Origin: Dyadobacter frigoris
Lineage (GTDB): Bacteria; Bacteroidota; Bacteroidia; Cytophagales; Spirosomataceae
Assembly (NCBI RefSeq): GCF_005280585.1
Contig: NZ_SZVO01000024.1
Location: 26,898-90,897, forward strand
Direction of reading: 5' to 3'
Length of the DNA: 64,000 nt
Shown here: piece after piece, positions 17,260-27,000 of the stretch
Position numbering within the stretch: the stretch's first letter is position 1
How the letters are laid out: each line of letters begins with the position of its first letter
Position numbers and translations under genes: made by a program
Notes under the pieces: model-generated
What the model saw: only the letters and a program-made list of their open reading frames with translations
Databases searched by the model: none
Told to the model about the DNA's origin: nothing

Positions 17260-18292
17260 ACGTGAATTCGGTTTAAGCAATAGTTAAAGAAAGTTGATTT
17301 ACTTTAACTTCTTCAATATTAAGTGAAGGCTTTTTAGGAAAGAAGCAATAGGCAATCAGGGCACCAAGTATGTTCATAATGAAGTTATTAACAGATCTAT
17401 GCCGGGTATGTTCTATCTGGCATAGGTTCTTTAATTCATCGTTTATGGTTTCAATAATAGCTCGTTTTCTAAGTAAAAGCTTGTCTTTCAGCTCCATAAT
17501 ATGACCTTTCATGTTCTTACGAACCTTCGTAATTAGCTGCATTCCGTCAGCAAATAACATCTCCCATAGCGCCTTTGACAAATAACCCTTGTCAGCATAA
17601 ATTTTGCCAAAAAGTTGCTCAGTAAGCTTTTTAATGTGCTTTGGGTTCCGGTCATCGACATTACCTTTGGTCAAATAGAAAGAAAGTAATTCTCCCTTTT
17701 CATTGCAAACCAAATGCAGCTTGAAACCAAAAAACCACCCCATTGAGGACTTACCTCTTGCAGCTAAGGTTTTAAATACTTTATGGTTATGAATTCTCTG
17801 ATTTCTGCAAACTTTTAATGTGGTACTGTCCATAAAGCTTATTCCTGTACATTTACCAAGGCCTTTCTCTTTCAAAAATAAAGCCATCACGACAAAATAA
17901 CGACTTTGCACCTCAACAAAACGATTATAAGACAAGTTGTTAGGAAATAAATCTGCCCAATGATCTTGTACAATTTGTTGGTAATAATGTTTAAATGTTT
18001 TGTGTGCTCCCAAGTGAAAACAAATCAAAATGGTTAGAATTTCTGAATCAGACATGGATAAACACCTGTTTCTATATCGTTTTTCTCCACTTACTTGAAC
18101 TTGCTTTAATTCTTTAATGCGCAGATCAAATTCCTTGCAAAAATCGTCTACGGTACAAAATATTTCAGTAACTTTATCCTTTGAAAACATGGGAATATAT
18201 AGGTTAAATATTTGAATGTCAGATACTTAAATATACAAATATTTTCCCTGTTTTCATAACATATAAACCAAATTCTTATCCCGAATTCAGGT
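17260..18292 (-). mobile_element. Inner IS982-family element (1033 bp) with 6-bp target duplication
   Basis: Terminal repeats ACGTGAATTCGG (17260-17271) and, inverted, ACCTGAATTCGG (18281-18292) differ at one position. A perfect target duplication TATTTA flanks them (17254-17259 and 18293-18298). The element carries one transposase gene and inserted into the 3' end of the outer element's transposase gene. The intact ends suggest recent activity. Confidence 0.85.
17273..18190 (-). CDS. IS982-family DDE transposase of the inner IS
   Basis: The 305-residue transposase looks full length and intact. The DDE triad is visible: Asp in GISFMDSTTLKVC, Asp in KIYADKGYLSK, and Glu in LLLRKRAIIETINDELKN. 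The usual IS982 segments WFFGFKLHLVCNEKGEL and a late RSVNNFIMNILGALIAYCF are present. It spans almost the whole element, with its stop 13 bases inside the left inverted repeat. Its sequence differs strongly from the outer element's transposase, so the two IS are different members of the family rather than duplicates. Confidence 0.92.
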   Translation of the reverse strand: MFSKDKVTEIFCTVDDFCKEFDLRIKELKQVQVSGEKRYRNRCLSMSDSEILTILICFHLGAHKTFKHYYQQIVQDHWADLFPNNLSYNRFVEVQSRYFVVMALFLKEKGLGKCTGISFMDSTTLKVCRNQRIHNHKVFKTLAARGKSSMGWFFGFKLHLVCNEKGELLSFYLTKGNVDDRNPKHIKKLTEQLFGKIYADKGYLSKALWEMLFADGMQLITKVRKNMKGHIMELKDKLLLRKRAIIETINDELKNLCQIEHTRHRSVNNFIMNILGALIAYCFFPKKPSLNIEEVKVNQLSLTIA

Positions 18293-19128
18293 TATTTATT
18301 AATATATTGAATCGAATTCAAAGCAGTAATTTTTGCAATAATTCTTGTTCTAAAACCATCAAAACTTTTAGCGTAATTTCTCCTGATCATAAACTGATCA
18401 CATAATTGAGAAAAAAGCGTTTCTATTCTTTTTCTGGTTTTTCTGAAGACATATGCCTGTTTTTTATATTTCTTCTGATTACTTCTCATTGGTGTTTCCA
18501 GGCGAATATTAACTGATTCAAATAAGTCTAATTGCTGTTGATTTGATATGTATCCACGATCACCAAGTATCACTGCATCAGACAGTTGCAGTTTAACATC
18601 TTTTAAATATGCTATGTCATGAACATTGGCTTTGGTAATGTCAATTGAGCTAAAAACACCCGACATTGTGCATACTGCATGCAGTTTGTATCCATAGAAC
18701 CAGGTATTTTGAGATGCACAAAACCCCTTTTCAGGAGCAGTTTCAAAATTTTCTTTACAAATTTTAACTCTTTTATGCCTTGCTATTTTGCAAATTTCTA
18801 ATGGCATTGAATCAATTATAAAATAATCCTCAAATTCAATAAAATTACGGCTTAAACCTGTTCGTAGTCGCTCAGTAAAATCCAACAATTTTCGACGGCG
18901 CTTATTAAATTGGCTTCTTTCCAAAAGATTGTCAATCGAACCCAAAGGAATCATTTGAAAAAGTAGATTTTCGCTGTCTATGGACATATACTCAGCTGTC
19001 AAACTTAATGCAACTACTTGCAAATCAGTCATCTTTGGCTTCCTTCCAGTTTTACGTACAATTGAAGCAATATTCAAAGACTCAAGTGTTTCAAGAATTT
19101 TGTGGTAATTATTTACTAATTTTGACAT
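18292..19128 (-). CDS. IS982-family transposase of the outer IS, 3' end cut by the inner IS
   Basis: The 278-residue frame retains the DDE residues (YFIIDSMPLEICK, AVILGDRGYIS, RKTRKRIETLFSQL) and the GYKLHAVCTMSGV segment. The last codon, AAA, is followed by a TAA that is built from two bases of the target duplication and one base of the inner IS. Joining the sequence across the inner IS restores YVMNRSTNNIKIQIT and a natural TAA, giving about 293 residues. The loss is thus only 15 C-terminal residues, and the protein may or may not be active. Confidence 0.85.
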   Translation of the reverse strand: MSKLVNNYHKILETLESLNIASIVRKTGRKPKMTDLQVVALSLTAEYMSIDSENLLFQMIPLGSIDNLLERSQFNKRRRKLLDFTERLRTGLSRNFIEFEDYFIIDSMPLEICKIARHKRVKICKENFETAPEKGFCASQNTWFYGYKLHAVCTMSGVFSSIDITKANVHDIAYLKDVKLQLSDAVILGDRGYISNQQQLDLFESVNIRLETPMRSNQKKYKKQAYVFRKTRKRIETLFSQLCDQFMIRRNYAKSFDGFRTRIIAKITALNSIQYINK

Positions 19129-19230
19129 GCATATTGGGGTTTGTTTGGCGACTTTAATATACTGAAATTCAGTATATTAACCCAATATACATTCTTCTTT
19201 TTTATGTCTATTCTATTTCACCCAACGGGT

Positions 19231-19726
19231 TAATTTATACTTGCCGGTGTAGTTAATTTTAAATAAACATTGATAGTCATAATGACTGGTTAAAAAAAAG
19301 TGCCACTGTGATTATATTAATTTGCGTATATTTTTGTATATGAATAAATTGGATCCGTTTTATACGTATTACGGCCTACTTTATAGCTGGCAATGGGATG
19401 CTTTTAAAACAAGGGCATTTATAAAAGTGTTTACACTTAAAATACGGTTCAAAAAGTGTTGGGAAGTAGAATATGTTAAGCCACCGCTTTGTTCAGGAAT
19501 CTATAGCTATACGGAGCAGAAAATCTACAATCAATGAAACGTGACTGATTACAAATTACACGTTCACTTTTGAAGGGTGCACGAACCTTAATTTATGCCA
19601 GCCTTTTCATGTCTAAAAAATGCATAAGAGTAAGATAGCCAAAAACTATCACTTATTTCAGTAGCATACGGTATCTGAAAGTTATCAAATTGATCAAGAA
19701 TAAAATAGCAGAATTGTCAGCCATTT
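19231..19726. other. Gene-free stretch between the IS block and the sigma factor
   Basis: No convincing gene. A 71-codon plus-strand frame starting at 19322 has no recognisable domain and is probably chance. The stretch should contain the promoter of the sigma-factor gene, but no clear motif pair was identified. Confidence 0.4.
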
Positions 19727-20347
19727 TTGCCAAATTGCGTGCTCTCAACTTTTTTTATTATCACTCTGAATAATTCTCATAAGGCAGATGAAGAGTTATT
19801 TTCCGGCCTGAAGCTGGGAGACAGGGATGCATTTGCCCAGTTATATAAGAAATACTGGCGACGGTTGTTCGACTCGGCTTACAAGCGCCTTCTTTTACGG
19901 GAAGAATGTGAAGAAATGATACAGGAATTGTTTGTGGATCTGTGGACCAGACGAAACACGTTAATTTTAAGTGTTTCACTGGAAGCTTATCTTTTTGGCG
20001 CACTCCGGTATAGCATTTACAATCTGATCCGTTCGCGCAAAATAAAAGAGGCTTATCTTGATCATCTTCTGCATACACCTGCTGTCGGGCATAATTACAT
20101 TGAAGATCAGCTTTACTATGAAGAACTGGCAGAAGCGTTGCAAAAAAGTATAGAAAAGCTTCCTGAAAAATTTCGCAGAGTATATATCCTTAGCCGACGC
20201 GAAAACCTGTGTTACAAAGAAATAGCTGTACAATTGAACATTCCCATAGACACCGTGGAGAAACACATGGGAAAGGCCTTGAAAATACTGAGGGAAGATC
20301 TGAAAGATTTTGCATTAGTTCTTTTGATACTGGCAAATCTCCACTGA
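19727..20347 (+). CDS. ECF RNA polymerase sigma-70 factor (SusCD locus A)
   Basis: Extracytoplasmic-function sigma factor of about 206 residues. Region 2 is visible as DRDAFAQLYKKYWRRLFDSA, and region 4 as ENLCYKEIAVQLNIPIDTVE followed by KHMGKALKILREDL. It pairs with the FecR-type anti-sigma factor 91 bases downstream. In Bacteroidota this pair is controlled by the N-terminal STN domain of the SusC receptor: substrate binding releases the sigma factor to transcribe the uptake genes. The start is uncertain. The frame opens with TTG at 19727 and has no ATG before the conserved HKADEELFSGLKLGDRD. Confidence 0.9.
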   Translation: MPNCVLSTFFIITLNNSHKADEELFSGLKLGDRDAFAQLYKKYWRRLFDSAYKRLLLREECEEMIQELFVDLWTRRNTLILSVSLEAYLFGALRYSIYNLIRSRKIKEAYLDHLLHTPAVGHNYIEDQLYYEELAEALQKSIEKLPEKFRRVYILSRRENLCYKEIAVQLNIPIDTVEKHMGKALKILREDLKDFALVLLILANLH

Positions 20348-20438
20348 AATGGTCAGTTACTAAAATATTTAAAGAAAATTCCGGCGGAATAGAGTCCGCA
20401 ATGTTACTGTTAATTAGAAAGAGAAGTTAGACGAACAA

Positions 20439-21407
20439 ATGGAAAAGGACCGATTGCTGTATTTGCTGGAACAAGAAAAGAAGGGTCGTTGCTCGGCTGA
20501 GGAAGCGGAAGAGCTGGAAAGCTGGTATAACTCCGGTGATCAGCGATCTGATTTCACATCTATACTTTCAGAAAATGCTTTGAACGCAATGGAAACCAGA
20601 GTTTTTGCTAAAATCCAGGACGAAATTGAGCAGGAAAAGAAGGTTGAAATTTCTTTTGGCAGACGCTTTTATTTAGGATATACGAGAATTGCTGCATCTG
20701 TTTTGGTTTTGCTCATTGCCGGACTTGGTATATACTACTTTCTCAATCCTTCGACCCAAACGGAAAGAACCGCTTATGGGGAAACCAGGAAGGTATTTTT
20801 ACCCGACGGATCAGAAGTGACTTTGAATGGAAATTCTCAGATAACATATCAAACCGACTGGCAGAAAAAAGGAATAAGGGAAGTTAATCTTTCCGGCGAG
20901 GCTTATTTTAAAGTAATCCATACCAAAGATCACAGGAAATTCCGGGTCCGGACAAACCCTGATTTTAGTCTGGATGTGTTGGGAACGCAGTTTAATGTGG
21001 CATCCAGAAAAAGCGGAACGCGCGTGGTATTGAACGAAGGAAGAGTGCGGTGTAATCTGAGTGATGCAGGGGGCGATACGCTGATTCTGAAACCGGGGGA
21101 AATGATGCAATTCACTGAAAAACCGGTACAATTTGTGCGTAAAAAAGTTGAAATCTCAACGTATTCGGCCTGGAAGGACCACAAACTTATTTTTAAAAAT
21201 TCTTCTTTAAAGGAAATTTCAGTCATGCTGGAAGAAACCTATGGCCTCAAAATGAAGACCGGAAATCCGGAGTTACTGGAAAGGCAGATCTCCGGGTCGG
21301 TACCCACAGCTAACATGGAAGTTCTTCTGCTGGGAATTGCCGAGGCTTCATCGGTTACAATTCAAAAGGACGGCGACCAGCTTATCATTGCTGACAGAAT
21401 AAAGTAA
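20439..21407 (+). CDS. FecR-family anti-sigma factor (locus A)
   Basis: The 322-residue inner-membrane protein has a cytoplasmic N-terminal segment, a single transmembrane helix at about residues 85-106 (IAASVLVLLIAGLGIYYFL) and a periplasmic FecR domain with the usual TRKVFLPDGSEVTLNGNSQI and VNLSGEAYFKVIH strings. A C-terminal secretin-like DUF4974 domain follows (LKEISVMLEETYGLKMK). It transmits the SusC signal to the upstream sigma factor. A 283-bp gap with a striking inverted-repeat array separates it from susC. Confidence 0.93.
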   Translation: MEKDRLLYLLEQEKKGRCSAEEAEELESWYNSGDQRSDFTSILSENALNAMETRVFAKIQDEIEQEKKVEISFGRRFYLGYTRIAASVLVLLIAGLGIYYFLNPSTQTERTAYGETRKVFLPDGSEVTLNGNSQITYQTDWQKKGIREVNLSGEAYFKVIHTKDHRKFRVRTNPDFSLDVLGTQFNVASRKSGTRVVLNEGRVRCNLSDAGGDTLILKPGEMMQFTEKPVQFVRKKVEISTYSAWKDHKLIFKNSSLKEISVMLEETYGLKMKTGNPELLERQISGSVPTANMEVLLLGIAEASSVTIQKDGDQLIIADRIK

Positions 21408-21458
21408 AAGAACCTGTTTATGTTATCAACTAAGCATTATAAATAGTTGAAATGCGAA

Positions 21459-21514
21459 ATTTAACTTAATAATTTAAATTATTAAGTTAAATAAAATTTT
21501 TTTATTTAACTTAA
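21459..21514 (+). promoter_or_regulatory. Overlapping inverted repeats upstream of susC A (attenuator or operator array)
   Basis: A perfect 34-bp palindrome (21459-21492) is centred in AATTTAAATT. Its right arm overlaps the left arm of a second perfect inverted repeat: 15-bp arms at 21482-21496 and 21500-21514, 3-base loop. The core TTAACTTAA or its complement occurs three times, at 21461, 21482 and 21506, about two helical turns apart. The two RNA hairpins exclude each other. It could be an attenuator or a binding array; the DNA is entirely A/T-rich, so function is a guess. Confidence 0.5.
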
Positions 21515-21690
21515 AGTATTGATTATTACTTCATATTTTGGTAATTAATATTACTCTATAAAAATAAATTGTAAAATTTAATGGAAACAATGGCGGAAGG
21601 CCGAAGGAAAAGTTACTATAAGGGTAGAATGCGAAATTATATAATATCAGCTTTCATTTTTACAAATTAATACTAACCTATTCCAACCTT

Positions 21691-24600
21691 TTGCCTATGA
21701 AACCATTGATCATTACCCTTAATCTGATTGGCTTTTGCTGCTGCATTTTTCTGCAGGCAAATGCGCAGGAAATTACACTGTCAAGGCTCGATAAAACCAG
21801 TCCGGGTTTTAAGAGGAACCATCAGCAGGTGGTAACCCTTGAAAACAAACTGAGAGAACTGGAAAAACAGTTTAATGTTTCCTTTTTATATAACTCCGGT
21901 TATGTGAACGGAAAAACAGTGAAAGAATCCGGTAAGAATCTGACTCTGGAACATTACCTGAAAAAAATACTGGAACCTAATAATCTTTCATTCAAAAAGT
22001 TAAGAGAAAAATTTTACGTGATTTATTCCAATGAAAGCGGGGATAGGCCACAGCCAGCTTCGGAATCAGAACCAAAAACTTCATTGCAACCGCTGCCGGT
22101 CATGCAGTATAGTTCTGCGCAATCCACAAATATGCTCGCCTCCCTATATGCCCAGGGTACTTCACAGAAAACCATTCGTTCAGCTGCGTCGGTTTCAGGT
22201 ATTGTAACGGATGTGGCCACCGGTGAGCCTTTGCCGGGTGCTAGTGTGATTGTGAAGAATTCAAGTATCGGGACTACTACCAACAATGAAGGCCGTTATG
22301 AGCTCTCAAATGTTGCCGGGGATGCAACACTTGTATTTTCTTTTATCGGATATCTTTCTACCGAATTGCTGGTAGACAACCGTTCGGTAATCGATATAAA
22401 ACTTACTGCCGATTTGAAAGCCCTTTCTGAGGTAGTCGTAGTGGGTTATGGCTCAGTTTCCAAAAAGGACGTGACCGGAGCGGTGTCTTCGGTAGGAGGA
22501 GATGAAATCCGGAATATGCCGGTCAGGACGGCTACGGATGCTTTACAGGGAAAAGCTGCCGGTATCATGGTAACACAAAGCAGCGGAAGTCCGGGTTCTG
22601 CCGGGGTGGTAAGGATTCGCGGGATCGGCTCCATCAATAATTCCAATGAGCCTCTGTACATTGTCGACGGACTGCCTCAAAGCGGAATCGGCTGGCTGAA
22701 CCCAAGCGATATTGAAACCATGGATATTCATAAGGATGCTTCGGCTGCGGCCATTTATGGTTCCCGCGCATCCAACGGGCTTGTGATCATCACCACGAGA
22801 AAGGGCACCAAATCGGAATCGATGAGTGTTACTTTTGACAGTTATTATGGCCTGCAGTCACCGTGGAAACGTCCGCACATGCTCAATGCAGAGGAATTTA
22901 TCAATTATAAAAACCGTGCTGCCGAGGCTGTGGGTGTAACGCCGCCTATTTCAGCTGCTAATAAAGTGGAAGCACTGAATTTTGTCCGGGCCAATACGGG
23001 CGCTCAGGGAACCGACTGGTGGAATTACATTACACAGAAAAACGCCCCGGTTCAAAGTTATAATGTAACCGTTTCAGGGGGCAGCAAAAAAGTTGATTTT
23101 GCTTCTTCCGTAGGTTATATGGATCAGAAAGGGATCGTACGTGGTTCAGATTACCGCCGGATCTCATGGCGTAACAATGTAAATGCTCAATTGAATGACC
23201 GCGTAAAACTGGGAAGCAATATCGCTGTTGTGTACGAGAGCCGCCGCAATATTGATGAAAACAATCCTTATTCCGGAACCATATTCAGTGCCATGACGGC
23301 CGATCCGATCACGCCGGTTTACAGGGATAACCTTACGGCTGTTCCTTCTTTTTATCCAACTATAATGCAGGGGTATGATGCGAGCAATCCTTTTTCAAGA
23401 TATGCCGGCGTACTTTATTCCAACAAACCCAATCCGGTTGCACAGATTGAAAGAATGCGGCAGAGTATATGGGAAGGGATCAGCCTGAAAGGTGGTGCCA
23501 ATCTGGAAGTAAAGATTCTGGAGCCGCTTAAATTCAGGAGCAATTTCGGAATGGATATTCAGCGCGGGCTTTCCAAAGGCTTTACACCGCAGTATTTCCT
23601 GAACGGATATGATTACAGCACATACAATACCGTAAGCAATTATTCGACCTGGTCCAATTACTTTGTCTGGGAAAATACCCTTGCGTATGACCAGGTATGG
23701 GGCCAGCACCGTCTGAATGCACTGGCTGGAACTTCGGCGGAGCTCACAAGAGGACTGGAATACGGCGCTTCGAAACAAGGAATTGTCAACAATAATGAGG
23801 ATATGCGTCTTATCAATTCGGCTACCATTAATCCCGCTGTATCCGGTTATACGTATTCCAATGCGCTGAATTCTTATTTTGGCCGGGTAAGTTACTCGTA
23901 TGGAGGCCGGTATGTCATTACCGGAAATGTGCGCCGCGATGGTACCTCCCGGTTTGACCAGGATTACAGATGGGGGACATTTCCTTCTGTGTCGGCGGCC
24001 TGGAATTTTACACAGGAAAATTTCCTTAAAGATGCCGGGTTGAAATGGCTTAGTGATGGAAAGCTGCGTGCAAGTTATGGCCTGATCGGAAATCAGAATA
24101 TTGGCAACGGAGCCTATCTATCGACGTATGGCAACAATGGACGCTATCTTCTCGGAAACAATACCACTTCGTATCTAGGAGCGGGAAGGTCAAGTATCGG
24201 AAATCCAATGCTGCAATGGGAAACCTCCACACAAACCGATATCGGCCTGGATCTAACTTTCCTGCATCGTAAACTGAGTTTCACGGCTGACTATTTTAAC
24301 AAAGCGGTTGATAATATGCTGCTGATCGTTCCCTTGCCGACGACTTTGGGGTATCCGAATTCACCCTGGTCCAATGCGGGTAAAATGGTGAACAAAGGCT
24401 GGGAATTTGCAGTAGGTTACGACGGGGCAGCTGGTGGTTTTCAATATGGTGTCAAAGCAACTCTATCCACTTTTACCAATAAAGTAACGACTCTGGGAGG
24501 CGGTGAGCCCATTTACGCAACGGCGCATTTAGGAGAAACGATCACAAAAACGCAGGAAGGAATGCCGGTCGGCTATTACTATGGCTACCAGACTGACGGT

Positions 24601-25230
24601 ATTTTTCAGACACAGGATGAAGTGAACAGCAGTCCGCAAAAAGGCCTTTCCTCGCCGGGCGATATCCGTTTTCGCAATATCAACGGAGATCAGATCCTGA
24701 ATGCGGACGATCGTACAAAAATCGGCAATCCATGGCCGGACTTTATTTACGGGTTCACCCTGAATGCCTCTTACAAAGGCTTTGACGTGAGTGCTTTTAT
24801 CCAGGGTTCGCAGGGTAACGACGTAATGAACATTCTTCGCTATGATACAGAAGCAGGAACAGGCTGGTACAACGCACCCAAAGGCTTTCTGGAAAAAGCA
24901 TGGAATGGTGCCGGAAGTACCAATGAATACTACAAGATTTCACAGAATGCAGGGTTGAACACCAATGTATCCCAATATTTTGTAGAGGATGGTTCTTATA
25001 TGCGCATGAAAAATATGCAGGTTGGTTACAGTCTCCCGACACCGCTTTTACAAAAAGCAAAGATTAAACAGATCAGGTTTTATGTAGGTGCACAGAATCT
25101 TTTCACCATTACCAAATACAGCGGTCTTGACCCGGAAATGGGCTCCGCAGATCCCAAGCTGACCGGAATTGACCAGGGATATTTTCCTCAGGCCCGTACC
25201 TGGATGTTTGGTATCAATGCGAAATTTTAA
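21691..25230 (+). CDS. SusC/RagA-type TonB-linked outer-membrane transporter with STN domain (locus A)
   Basis: Outer-membrane transporter of 1179 residues that imports an oligosaccharide or similar ligand using TonB energy together with the SusD lipoprotein. Order: signal peptide (ends NAQE), STN signalling domain about 45-112 (LENKLRELEKQFNVSFLYNS), carboxypeptidase-like domain about 168-250 (SGIVTDVATGEPLPGASVIV), TonB box and plug from about 248 (SEVVVVGYGSVSKKDVTGAV), then the beta-barrel ending in WMFGINAKF. The STN domain fits control by the sigma/FecR pair upstream. It is followed 42 bases later by susD. Confidence 0.95.
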   Translation: MPMKPLIITLNLIGFCCCIFLQANAQEITLSRLDKTSPGFKRNHQQVVTLENKLRELEKQFNVSFLYNSGYVNGKTVKESGKNLTLEHYLKKILEPNNLSFKKLREKFYVIYSNESGDRPQPASESEPKTSLQPLPVMQYSSAQSTNMLASLYAQGTSQKTIRSAASVSGIVTDVATGEPLPGASVIVKNSSIGTTTNNEGRYELSNVAGDATLVFSFIGYLSTELLVDNRSVIDIKLTADLKALSEVVVVGYGSVSKKDVTGAVSSVGGDEIRNMPVRTATDALQGKAAGIMVTQSSGSPGSAGVVRIRGIGSINNSNEPLYIVDGLPQSGIGWLNPSDIETMDIHKDASAAAIYGSRASNGLVIITTRKGTKSESMSVTFDSYYGLQSPWKRPHMLNAEEFINYKNRAAEAVGVTPPISAANKVEALNFVRANTGAQGTDWWNYITQKNAPVQSYNVTVSGGSKKVDFASSVGYMDQKGIVRGSDYRRISWRNNVNAQLNDRVKLGSNIAVVYESRRNIDENNPYSGTIFSAMTADPITPVYRDNLTAVPSFYPTIMQGYDASNPFSRYAGVLYSNKPNPVAQIERMRQSIWEGISLKGGANLEVKILEPLKFRSNFGMDIQRGLSKGFTPQYFLNGYDYSTYNTVSNYSTWSNYFVWENTLAYDQVWGQHRLNALAGTSAELTRGLEYGASKQGIVNNNEDMRLINSATINPAVSGYTYSNALNSYFGRVSYSYGGRYVITGNVRRDGTSRFDQDYRWGTFPSVSAAWNFTQENFLKDAGLKWLSDGKLRASYGLIGNQNIGNGAYLSTYGNNGRYLLGNNTTSYLGAGRSSIGNPMLQWETSTQTDIGLDLTFLHRKLSFTADYFNKAVDNMLLIVPLPTTLGYPNSPWSNAGKMVNKGWEFAVGYDGAAGGFQYGVKATLSTFTNKVTTLGGGEPIYATAHLGETITKTQEGMPVGYYYGYQTDGIFQTQDEVNSSPQKGLSSPGDIRFRNINGDQILNADDRTKIGNPWPDFIYGFTLNASYKGFDVSAFIQGSQGNDVMNILRYDTEAGTGWYNAPKGFLEKAWNGAGSTNEYYKISQNAGLNTNVSQYFVEDGSYMRMKNMQVGYSLPTPLLQKAKIKQIRFYVGAQNLFTITKYSGLDPEMGSADPKLTGIDQGYFPQARTWMFGINAKF

Positions 25231-25272
25231 TCATCCATTACAACAACTGATATTCTTAACTGGAATTGAAAT

Positions 25273-26874
25273 ATGAAAAAAATATCATTTATTCTGCTTG
25301 TATGGTGCCTGGTTTTTACCGGTACTTCCTGTTCGGATGAATTTCTGGACCGAACCCCTCCGGGAAACCTGACTGACGAAACCTTTTACAAATCACCTGA
25401 TGCCGCATTTAAGTCGCTGATTACCTGTTACCGTGGCTTTTATGATTTCTGGGGGTATGAAGCCGCCCGGGCCGAACTGGGTAATATGACCACCGACGAT
25501 AGCGATAAAGGCGGGTCCGACGCCGGTGACCGGCCGTTTGTAACAGATCTTGGGTTTGGCCGTTCCATTTCTTCCAACGAAACGCTAACCGGTTACTGGA
25601 CTGCACGTTATAATGCTATCGGGAATTGTAATGTAGCTTTGGAAAAACTTCCGGATGCACAGCTCATAGATGCGACGGGCGCTCCTCTGGACGCCACTTT
25701 AAAAAGTCGTTACCTGGATGAGATCCGTTTTCTGAGAGCTATGTTTTATCTGGAACTTTCAGAGGTTTTTGGCGGAGTTCCATTGGTTACCAAAACACTC
25801 ACCGTGGAGGACCGTACCAAGCTGGACCGGGCGACGTCCAAGGAAATTTACGCGTTTATCGAAGCAGAACTTACTGCTGTTGCTGCTGACCCGGCTATGC
25901 TGTCTGCAACGACCCTTCAGCCCGCAGAAATCGGAAGAGCAACCAGGGAAGCTTCACTGGCCTTGCTAGCCCGTACCTATCTGTTTTTTGCCAAAGATGA
26001 TGTTTCATTATTTGCCAAAGCCCGTGATGCGGCTAAAAAAGTGATCGATTCAAAGGCATTTGCGCTTCATCCGGAGTTCCAGGAGATATTTCTGGAAAAT
26101 GGTTATAAGACCAAGGAGGCGGTTTTTTCAATCATTATGGGTGATGATCCTGCCATTCCGATCATAGGAAGCACAACGCCGGTATATTGCTCGCCGCGCG
26201 GTGCCACGGGTGGCTGGGGCTTTGATCTGCCTACCAGAAATCTGGTGGAAGAATTTGAAGAAGGCGACCCTCGTTTGCTGTTTTCGGTCATACAGCAGGG
26301 CGATGTTTTTCCCAAGCTGAACGGGACCTCGGAAGTTCTCGATTTGTCGACTTATCCTAACAATGGCTATCACAACAGGAAAGTCTATTTGCCGGAATCC
26401 CGCCGGGGACAGGGTTGGGGAAATGATGCCTGGACATACCATCCAATCCGTTATGCTGATGTGCTGCTGATGTATGCCGAGGCACTTATTGAAAGCGGAG
26501 GAGATAAAGCAGAAGCGGCCAGTTACATCAATCAGGTTCGTCAGCGCGCTTCCAACAGTACCCGTAAAGACGTAGAAGCAACTTCCAGAGTGTTGAAAAT
26601 TGCTCAAAAGCCTCTTGCCGATGTGAAAGCGACCGACGATCTGCGCAAGGCTGTACGCCACGAGCGTAGGGTAGAGCTGGCACTCGAATACCACCGTCTC
26701 TTTGATCTGATCCGCTGGAATTCTCTTGTAGAAACAATGAAATCCTATTCCCTTAAACCTTTTTCAAATGGCAAAGGAGCCAATTTCACCGCCGGTAAAA
26801 ATGAAGTCTTTCCTGTGCCACAGGTAGAAATCGACCGTTCGGGTGGTTCCATTACCCAGAATCCAAATTACTGA
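25273..26874 (+). CDS. RagB/SusD-family surface lipoprotein (locus A)
   Basis: Cell-surface glycan-binding lipoprotein of 533 residues that caps the SusC channel. The signal peptide has lipobox TGTSC (Cys near residue 20), and the mature protein starts SDEFLDRTPPGNLTDETFYK, typical of the family. TPR-like helices follow, with DEIRFLRAMFYLELSEVFGG as the signature, a second conserved block (PIRYADVLLMYAEALIESGG) and a C-terminal VRHERRVELALEYHRLFDLI. It ends with ITQNPNY, the normal family ending. The terminator just after suggests that the SusCD transcript ends here. Confidence 0.95.
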   Translation: MKKISFILLVWCLVFTGTSCSDEFLDRTPPGNLTDETFYKSPDAAFKSLITCYRGFYDFWGYEAARAELGNMTTDDSDKGGSDAGDRPFVTDLGFGRSISSNETLTGYWTARYNAIGNCNVALEKLPDAQLIDATGAPLDATLKSRYLDEIRFLRAMFYLELSEVFGGVPLVTKTLTVEDRTKLDRATSKEIYAFIEAELTAVAADPAMLSATTLQPAEIGRATREASLALLARTYLFFAKDDVSLFAKARDAAKKVIDSKAFALHPEFQEIFLENGYKTKEAVFSIIMGDDPAIPIIGSTTPVYCSPRGATGGWGFDLPTRNLVEEFEEGDPRLLFSVIQQGDVFPKLNGTSEVLDLSTYPNNGYHNRKVYLPESRRGQGWGNDAWTYHPIRYADVLLMYAEALIESGGDKAEAASYINQVRQRASNSTRKDVEATSRVLKIAQKPLADVKATDDLRKAVRHERRVELALEYHRLFDLIRWNSLVETMKSYSLKPFSNGKGANFTAGKNEVFPVPQVEIDRSGGSITQNPNY

Positions 26875-26897
26875 GCAGGCCATTGCTGCACTTGCTT

Positions 26898-26929
26898 ACT
26901 TGCCGGGTTTTATAAACCTGGCAAGTTTT
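26898..26929 (+). terminator. Intrinsic terminator after susD A
   Basis: ACTTGCCGGGTTT pairs with AAACCTGGCAAGT over 13 bp with one G-T wobble, leaving a 3-base loop, followed by TTTTC. It lies 24 bases after the susD stop. Confidence 0.8.
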
Positions 26930-27000
26930 CATTCAAATAACTTTATAAAATTTAACGTTATAAATTGTTAATTAAGTAAAATAAAATATTAAGTTTGGAA

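Larger units (their letters stand above)
17193..19230 (-). mobile_element. Outer IS982-family element, interrupted by a second IS
   Basis: Terminal inverted repeats ACCTGTTGGGTGAAAT (17193-17208) and, reading inward from the right end, ACCCGTTGGGTGAAAT (19215-19230) match at 15 of 16 positions and bound the element. The transposase at 18292-19128 belongs to it. Removing the inner IS with one copy of its 6-bp duplication leaves an element of 999 bp, a normal IS982 size. No target duplication is visible around the outer ends (flanks AGTATTTA and TAATTTAT). This suggests rearrangement or adjacent deletion after insertion. Confidence 0.8.

Noticed and set aside
19322..19537. 71-codon frame before the sigma factor
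   Set aside because: No domain, no clear ribosome site, AT-rich; not supported as a gene.
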